Source: Hyperoodon ampullatus
Taxonomy: Eukaryota > Chordata > Mammalia > Artiodactyla > Ziphiidae
Length of the DNA: 64,000 bases
Assembly: GCA_949752795.1 (NCBI GenBank)
Contig: OX457058.1
Span: forward strand, 34,040,587 to 34,104,586
Reading direction: 5' to 3'
Positions within the stretch are counted from its first letter, which is position 1, and each line of letters starts with the position of its first letter. The position numbers were made by a program, and so were the translations under genes. This document shows, piece by piece, positions 53,591 to 64,000 of the stretch. The notes beneath the pieces were generated by a model. That model worked only from the letters and a program-made list of their open reading frames with translations, ran no database searches and was not told where the DNA came from.

Positions 53591-54082
53591 GCTGAACCTG
53601 TCAGATGGGCTGAATCAGTGAGGGGCTGTGGGCACATCTACACCTGCTCACAGGTGGGCAACCTTGAGTAGGTGGCACCTGCCCGCAGCAGCCTCAGATC
53701 CAAGACCTGATGCCCGCTTCCCCGGAGTTGGAAGGTTTTGGGAAACATGCCGTGGAGTTTCCCAGGCTGCAGCCTTGGGTCTTAACAGAAACATGCCTGG
53801 GAAAATGAGATGAGAAAGGAAAATGGCAGGTTTACAAATCTCTCACAGGACAGTGGTTGGCACTTGGAGAATCATGAAGCCCGTGCCAGTTGGTGAAAAA
53901 GAGAAAGCAGATTTAACATGAAGAAAAGACTCCAGATTGGAACTTTGAGTCGCCCATCCCCGCAGGCCTTCATCTCCTCAGGTGTAGAGTTTACCACCTG
54001 TGGCCACCAGTGTGCAGTAGTGAGCAGGGAAACAGGGGCTAGGACACCTCCGGGGGCATCATTCTGACTCATCTTGGCTTTC

Positions 54083-54126
54083 CCTGTGCACTGTGGAGGG
54101 ATTCCCTGTGCACTGTGGAGGGATTC
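54083..54126 (+). repeat. 22-bp perfect tandem duplication
   Basis: 'ccctgtgcactgtggaggga' plus 'tt' occurs twice in immediate succession. Confidence 0.85.
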
Positions 54127-55409
54127 CCTTCAGCTTCCCTTTCTATCGCTGTCTTCACCTAACACAGGGCAGGACCCTCAGAGTCAACTTGGCACTTGCT
54201 GGCTGAAGGAAGGACCGAGAGAATTTAACCTTCTGCCGTCTTCGTATCGCATGGCTCTTGTTCTCACTGTGCCCTGAGTAAAAGGTAACTTCGTCTGCTG
54301 GTGAGTTAGTGGAACTAAAGTAATATATCCTACTCTTATTTCTAGAATTAGCCTGAATTCATCAGGGGTAAGTCTCTTGAAGCCTCTGTTTCTCTAGTTT
54401 TGAACGGGAATAACAAGGCCAATCTGTATAAGAGGACTGCTGTTAGACCAAATGCAATCATAGAATTGATTCTCCCCCAATGCCTGCCGTGAGGGAGTTG
54501 CTGAGGGCGGCACTTCTCTCTCCTAGGTCAACAGAGGAGGTGCCGAGCAGAGCACAGAGACCAGGGTTCAAGCCTGTGGGGCTGGGAGTCTCTTCCAGAG
54601 CTACCCTGGGTGAGGGGCTTCCACACACCCCTTGATCTTTCGAGTGATGTTTTTCTATCTCTGAAATGACAGCTGGACTTCAAGATCGTGGCAAACTACA
54701 GCCTTTTAGCCAAACCCTATCCTCTTCTATTTTTGTAATAAAGTTGTAAGGAACTCGGCCACACCCTTTGGATGATGTATTGTCTGTGGCTGCTTTTGTG
54801 CTACAACCTCAGAGTTGAGCCACAGAGACCGTGTGACCGGCACAACCAAAAATATTTACTATTTGGTCCTTTATGGAAAACATTTGCTGACTCCTGAATG
54901 ACAGCCATTCTTCCCAAAGTGATCTGTGGGACATTTGTTCTGTGGAATGTGATCAAGCATTACAAGAGAAAGCACAATCCAAACACTGTAGACCCGGGAG
55001 AGATGGGAGGTAAATCAGCAGGGCTCGGACAGTGCCACCCTCTGCGACAGTCACCCTAACAGAGACGGGGATTTTTCGGGAAGACAGTGATGATGCCAGC
55101 GCTAGAGAAGAAGTGTGGTTTCAGGGGGCTGGCCCCTCTGACCTCCCCCTCCCCGCCCCTACTCCCCGCCTGCTGTGCTCACGTCTGCATTAACCACCTG
55201 TATTCACACCCACTGACCATCCCAGCACAGCCCCGATGCTCGATGCTCCCTGACTTACTCACAAGAACCGCTTTGAGTCTACGCTTTGGGGAATTATTAG
55301 CAAAGCATGATGTCCATCTCACGTCTGGAAAGACAGCATGGGTCTCTCACCTCTCACGGTCAGTCCACTGAGGGACCCAACGTGAGCAAAACAGGGCACA
55401 CTTTCCAGC

Positions 55410-55620
55410 ATCTTCTTGGTCCTCTTTCTCCTGCATCTGCTTTTTCTGCCTGTTCTCCCCGCTTCCCCTCCCCCTCCCTCTCACCCACCTCCTCTTCCTC
55501 CTCTTGTTCTCATCACCGCCTTTTCACCCGTTTCTTCTGTCCTGTCCTCCTGGTCCATCCTCTCCAGCCCCCTCCTCTCTCCCTGCTTCCTCTTCCCCCT
55601 TCTTCCCACCATTCTCTCCT
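55410..55620 (+). repeat. CT-rich polypyrimidine tract
   Basis: About 200 bases dominated by C and T, 'tcccctccccctccctctca', 'cctcctcttcctcctcttgt'. It lies just upstream (in + coordinates) of a TMC3 exon; on the sense strand it is a purine tract. Confidence 0.8.
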
Positions 55621-55670
55621 GTGGTATCCTGCTTTTCTTGAGACGCAGCCGTAGGGGAAGTCCTGTGCTA

Positions 55671-57734
<2,064 letters not shown>

Positions 57735-57858
57735 TTACTGCCAAGTGGATTCTCTGCCCTGAAGAATCAGTGCTCTTCCCCCAACCCCCAGAATCCCTCA
57801 TTTCCTAAGAGATCAACAGTGAGATACAAATCTAAGCCACCAGCATCAGTGGGGCTTT

Positions 57859-57897
<39 letters not shown>
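57859..57897 (+). repeat. (CA)n microsatellite
   Basis: About 19 uninterrupted AC/CA units, likely polymorphic. Confidence 0.95.
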
Positions 57898-57899
<2 letters not shown>

Positions 57900-58318
57900 C
57901 TGGAGTCTGAGTATTTGGGCTTCAGTGTTTGCTTTGCCACTTAAAATTGGAGTCCTGTGGCATATGCACATTTCAGTTATAGGAGCTCAGGTACGGGTGC
58001 TCAGGAGAGGGAAGGGGGAGGAAGCAAGGAGGGGAGGGAATGATCCTGCCTCTCATTTCGCACCATGATTTCGATATTATACCACGTTATTTACTTGGAA
58101 TTTGTTATCTGTCTTTTCCCTCTAGAAAGCAAGTGCTCAGTTGTTAAAGTCTTCTTCACGGCTGTATTCTCAGCTCTTAGAACAGGCCCAGTACATAGAA
58201 GCACTTCATAAATATTTGCTGGAGGAAGAAGTAAAGAAAGGAGCTGGGACACGGGCTCCTCTTTCCTCGCCAGGTCTCACTTCCCAAAGACCTCTTACAA
58301 TCAACCGTGATCCTACTA

Positions 58319-58779
58319 CAGTAAGTCCCCTACATAAGAACCTTCAAGTTGCGAACTTTCAAAGATGCGAACACGCATCTGGAACCTGTACCAGCAACGT
58401 CAGGCGTGAGTGACATCGCAGCTCACCCTCCGTCTCCTGTTGCGGAGGATCCTTCAGCTCTAGCATCTCCCACCTCCTCTCCCTCCTCCAGTCACTAACT
58501 CTTCTTGCCTGTTCACTCGATGCCAGCCCCTGGATGCCAGCTGTTGTACTGTACTACTGTACTTTTCAAGGTACTGTAAGAGTCAAAATGTTTTATTCAT
58601 TGTGTTTGTTTTTATGTATTATCTGTGTGAAAAGTATGATAAACCTATTCCAGTACAGTACTATAGAGCCGATTGTGTTAGTTGGGGACCTAGGCTAACT
58701 TTGTTGGACTTACGAACAAATTGGACTTACGAACGTGCTCTCGGGACGGAACTCGTTCATATGTAGGGGACTTACTGCA
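58319..58779. mobile_element. Non-autonomous Tc1/mariner-like element
   Basis: The ends are 'cagtaagtcccctacataag' and 'atatgtaggggacttactg', imperfect inverted repeats, with TA on the left (right TA mutated). Internal 'gatgccagcccctggatgcc' and 'ttgtactgtactactgtact' match the copy at 43,136. Confidence 0.8.
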
Positions 58780-60479
58780 TTTACAGTAAGTTTCCAGTTT
58801 TAACTGAAAAAAACCCACTCTTCCTGAAGGAAAACTCACTGACTCCAATTGGCTTATCTTTAAGGCATCTGCTTCCGACTTTGGGGTCAGTCTTAGTCCG
58901 TTTTCCCTGAAAGCAGAACCTCAGGCAAAGGTGTGTTTGCGAGGAGTTTTTCTGGGAAGTTATGCCAGGAAGCGTGCATGAAGTTCTGGGGAGTGAGACC
59001 AGAGAGAAGGGCAGGCAGTACAAGGTGTGAGTGGAGCTGGCCACAGCTGGAGGCAACTACAGGGCCTTCTGAGGGGCCTGTGAAATGGCATCTCAGAAAT
59101 GCCCGGCCGGGGTGAAAATGTGAAGCATTTTCCATCAGCTCCTTTTCCCTGGTGGTAAGGGCCACTCCAGAGCACTGACTCCCAGTGTTGCACCCAGTCT
59201 TTTGGTTGCATGAACACATGTGGACTGGGATCTTGTGGGTGCCCCACACTGCAGCCTCAGAGGAGCCCTGGGCAGCAAGCAATGGGTACAGTGGAGGCTC
59301 TGAGGGGCATGTGTGCAGCCGGTAGCAGCCTGCACAGCCTGCTTGGCATCAAGGGCTGGAGAAAGAGGTGCGGCCAGGAGGATTTGGAGGGGCACGCGAG
59401 GGGTGTACCACCCGCTCCCCACACTCTAGGTGACCTTGGGCAGGTGACAACATCTCCTTCTGCATGCATCTTAGCTTTTCCTCTGCGCAATGAGAAAACT
59501 CACTCCCAAATGGAATGGTAAGTGTCTCCTTGTCTTCTGGCAGAGGAGAGCTTTAGATAAGGTGTCATAGAGCACCAGAGATAGAAGACTTGAGAGTGAG
59601 GTCCATTAATACCACCTTAGTGCTTCTTCACTTCCTCCTGTCCCCCGATCACGCTGTCATCATTTGTAGGGTCATGCTACCCATGTGGTCCCTGAGGCAG
59701 GTCCTGCATTTCTGGTCCCCCCTCCCCGCCTCCAGCACTGTTGGTCCTTGTGGCAATTACACCAGAAAATGCACGTGATGGGCTTGCGGGGGGAAGTAGG
59801 CAGTCACATGCTAGTTTTCCCCTGTCTCCACCCTCTTCCTTCCACCTCCTGTTATAATATCCTGGATATCCCAGAATACCTCTTACACATCTATTTTCCT
59901 CCAGTTTTGACAGAATCAGGAGGACTCAGGATTTGTGTGTGCAAGAGAGATGAGAATTCGGTTTCTTGTTGATTTGTTTGCTTGTAATAATGAATCATTG
60001 AATGAGACATTTTTTAACTGGAATGCATTTAGGACGGCAGGAGCTTCCAAATATGAGGGAACATAAAAACCACCTGTGAGTTTTGCTTTGCTAGACCTGC
60101 TAAGAAGGTGGAGCCTTGTCTCTCACCCCCAGAGACGTTAATTCAGTCAATCAGGGTGGGTGCCAAAGGGGTCTGCGTCTGCAGTGCCTGCGGGTGATTC
60201 TGATGTGGGTGGGTGCTCTCTTTCCTCTGAGAAGCACGGATGGAGTCCCATCCTTTCATTTCATAAGTGAGGAAGTGGAGGCCCGGAAAAGTCAAGGGAG
60301 TTTCGGGGTCATAGAAGTTAATGACAAAGAGAGGGCTAGAATCCATCTTCCGACACCCTATGGAGAGTCCTTCCCACCACAACAACCTGCTTCCTCTCAG
60401 GGGCTGGGTGTTTCCTCCACTCCCCAGGTCTCCAGCACTCCCCAGGACAGGCTTTCTGCACTGAAGAAACTAATCATGG

Positions 60480-60915
60480 GGCTTAAAAAACCAGTGAGGA
60501 TGGACCTAGAGACTGTCATACAGAGTGAAGTTAAGTCAGAAAGGGAAAAACAAGTACCGTATAATATCGCTTATATGTAGAATCTAGAAAAATGGTAGAG
60601 ATGAACTTATTTGCAAAGCAGAAATAGAGTCACAGATGTAGAGAACAAACTTATGGTTACCAAGGGGGCAGGGAGGGTAGGATGAATTGGGAGATTGGGA
60701 TTGACTTATATACACTACTGTATATATAATAGATAGCTAATGAGAACCTGCTATATAGCACATGGAACTCTACTCAATGCTCTGTGGTGATCTAAATGGA
60801 AGGAAATCTAAGAAGGAGGGGATATATGTATACATATAACTGATTCACTTTACTGTACAGCAGAAACTAATGCAACATTGTAAAGCAACTATACTCCAAT
60901 AGAAATTAATTAAAA
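60480..60915 (+). mobile_element. L1 3' end
   Basis: 'gatggacctagagactgtca', 'taatatcgcttatatgtaga', 'gctatatagcacatggaact' and 'actatactccaatagaaatt' with an A tail. It starts within the ORF2 tail and is 5'-truncated. Confidence 0.85.
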
Positions 60916-61454
60916 AAAAAGAACCAGTGAGGATATTGGATGAGCAGGCGTGTCTGGCCCAGGAGGACAGGGTCATTGCCTTTCTGTGTCGTCCATTCTG
61001 TGGCCGAAGGGCCTCACCGTCACCAGGGAAGCCCTCACAACCTCGAGAAGAACTCCAAACCCGAGAAGTCACTTTAGAAGTTTTGTCAACAAGCATTGGA
61101 TACTATTTGTGTCCTAGGACTTTAGAGATTTGTTGCTAAATAAAATTAGTCTTTGCTTAGTTTAACGAACTAGAAATTGGTGCTAAAAATATCTTTTATT
61201 ATCTAAGTAAAAGAATAGGAAACTGGTCAGCCTCAGACCTCTCACCCTACTGCCAGATCCATGGAAGGAGGAACAACCCCGAAATACTGCTATTGAAAAA
61301 TTATGGGGTATCCACATTCCACATTACCGGAAGGACAGATTTTAAGGAGAAGAACTGCCTGAAGAGGTGTGAAAATGAGATATAGTCTGGTGATTTTTCT
61401 ACTAAATTGAAACAACTTATCAATGAATTCAGGATGGGGAGTCTTCATACATAC

Positions 61455-61498
61455 AGGTTTTTGCTCTTCTTCTTCTCCTGTTCTTCCAGTATAGCCTC
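61455..61498 (-). CDS. TMC3: TMC3 exon (44 bases)
   Basis: EAILEEQEKKKSKN plus two bases of Leu. This charged linker precedes a transmembrane helix and links SIR (previous exon) to LAVTICLR (next). Acceptor 'tttctttaaag', donor GTATGT. Not visible as an independent open frame; found by phase matching. Confidence 0.95.
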
Positions 61499-62975
<1,477 letters not shown>

Positions 62976-63607
62976 AGGACCAGAAAGGGTCACCTAAGAA
63001 CAGTGTCAGGAGCAGGCTCAGCCACTAGGGGGCTGCTGCGAGTCCACGCAGAGCAAGGAGCCCCATCTGGATTCAGCCCCTCTCGCGGCTTGTGTCCTCA
63101 GCCAACCCCTTTGAACAGTGTGAAAACAGCAAATTCTTGGGTGAGTCCGGTGCACAAGCTCTCCCATCACTGGTGGTCAGGAGGTCCCTGAAGGTGTGTG
63201 CATCCACTGCATCTCTGTGCAGCTGTGATTGTGAAACCAAATTCTTTACTCTGAGCTGAATCCATCTCCTTGGAGCCCCTGCCCATTGAAGTAACCACCC
63301 CACCTCACCAAGCAGGAGCACTTCGGATCCCTCCCTAACACGACTTTCCCTCAGATGTATGGGAAGGCAGGGGTCACGATCCCTCCTTGGGTGCAAGTTC
63401 CCTGTCTTCTAGACCATCTCTCCTGTTAGAAGCTTTTACCACTCTGTCCATCCATACTTCCTGCTCCCGAGTTGACATCCATTTGTCTCTTAAATTGTAA
63501 CATCTAGCAAACAGCCCGTGTCTTGAGGCCATCCAGAGGCTAAGCTGGAAAGCTTCTTGTGAACTGAAGTTCCTCGAGTCCCTGTGCATCTCCCTAGGTT
63601 TTTGTTT

Positions 63608-63635
63608 GATGATGATGATGATGGTGATGATGATT
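63608..63635 (+). repeat. (GAT)n trinucleotide run
   Basis: 'gatgatgatgatgatggtga' and neighbours; an interrupted short trinucleotide repeat. Confidence 0.85.
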
Positions 63636-64000
63636 GATCATTTTTAAATCCCAACCCCTTCTACCTGCATTTTGCAAAGATGCCACAAGGGGCAGTGTGA
63701 TGAAGACGTACTGGTACACACGCATCAAAGGGAAGTAGCAAGTGAGCCAAGAGGGTGGGGGCCCGCTTCTCCTTGGGCTCAGAGCCTCTCTGTCACTCTG
63801 CATTTATCTAGCTCCTACACAGAAGCACAGAACGTAACAGCCGTAAGGGAACCTGGTGATATTCTGAGCCAACCTGCCCATTTTACACATGAGGCCCCAG
63901 CCAGTCTGCTTTCTTTGCACTGCGCCCTCCTTTCAATAACCAACTACATGTTTGAACTGCATCACAACACAGACGAGACTGGCCTTTGCGTAATTTGTAA

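Noticed and set aside
60116..60580. 154-codon + strand open frame
   Set aside because: It ends inside the L1 3' region and starts in unique intron sequence; no homology or splice support.
63664..63740. Possible extra TMC3 exon on the - strand (FPLMRVYQYVFITLPLVASLQNAG followed by GTAGAA)
   Set aside because: Hydrophobic and followed by a GT, but it lacks the expected RLPLAYF-type TMC sequence. The phase and acceptor do not support joining to MAKNSR.

Overview
The window is mammalian nuclear DNA and almost certainly comes from a cetacean. Exons are short and split by GT-AG introns. The intact young SINEs are tRNA-derived elements beginning with a 'cttccctggtgg' head and an 'agtccgcctgccga' internal stretch, which I recognise as the cetartiodactyl CHR family in its whale/dolphin form. 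Several carry clean target-site duplications. Gene order and proteins match the human 15q25 block IL16 - STARD5 - TMC3.

Left part (1-11,985, + strand): the six 3'-terminal coding exons of IL16. Counting from the ATG at 1297, they give an open pro-interleukin-16 of 632 aa. It carries the PDZ repeats, the caspase-3 site SSTD/S and the 121-residue secreted cytokine, then an AATAAA at 11956. A nearly perfect ~297-bp inverted duplication (10849-11146 and 12246-12542) brackets the last IL16 exon and its poly(A) site. It is the most unusual structure in the window.

Middle part (16,596-26,782, - strand): the complete STARD5 gene, tail-to-tail with IL16. Six coding exons give a 213-aa START-domain lipid carrier. 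Its first exon lies in a GC-rich promoter with CCAAT and GC boxes (about 26,783-27,060).

27,100-35,219 is intergenic and repeat-rich: L1 3' ends, including a head-to-head pair, one SINE, MIRs and an old LTR-like repeat. Right part (35,220-64,000, - strand): fifteen consecutive exons of TMC3, a transmembrane channel-like protein, covering the last 842 residues. All are open, and all splice phases agree. One intron uses a GC donor. Another begins beside a >500-bp CA/TA-rich microsatellite. The 5' (N-terminal) TMC3 exons lie beyond the right edge.

The genes are not a functional pathway. They are a conserved syntenic block of a cytokine precursor, a cytosolic sterol/bile-acid carrier and a membrane channel-like protein. 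I found no tRNA or rRNA gene, no CRISPR array and no bacterial or viral coding system. Exon boundaries come from reading splice signals and checking phase exon by exon; family comparisons are from memory, with no database search.
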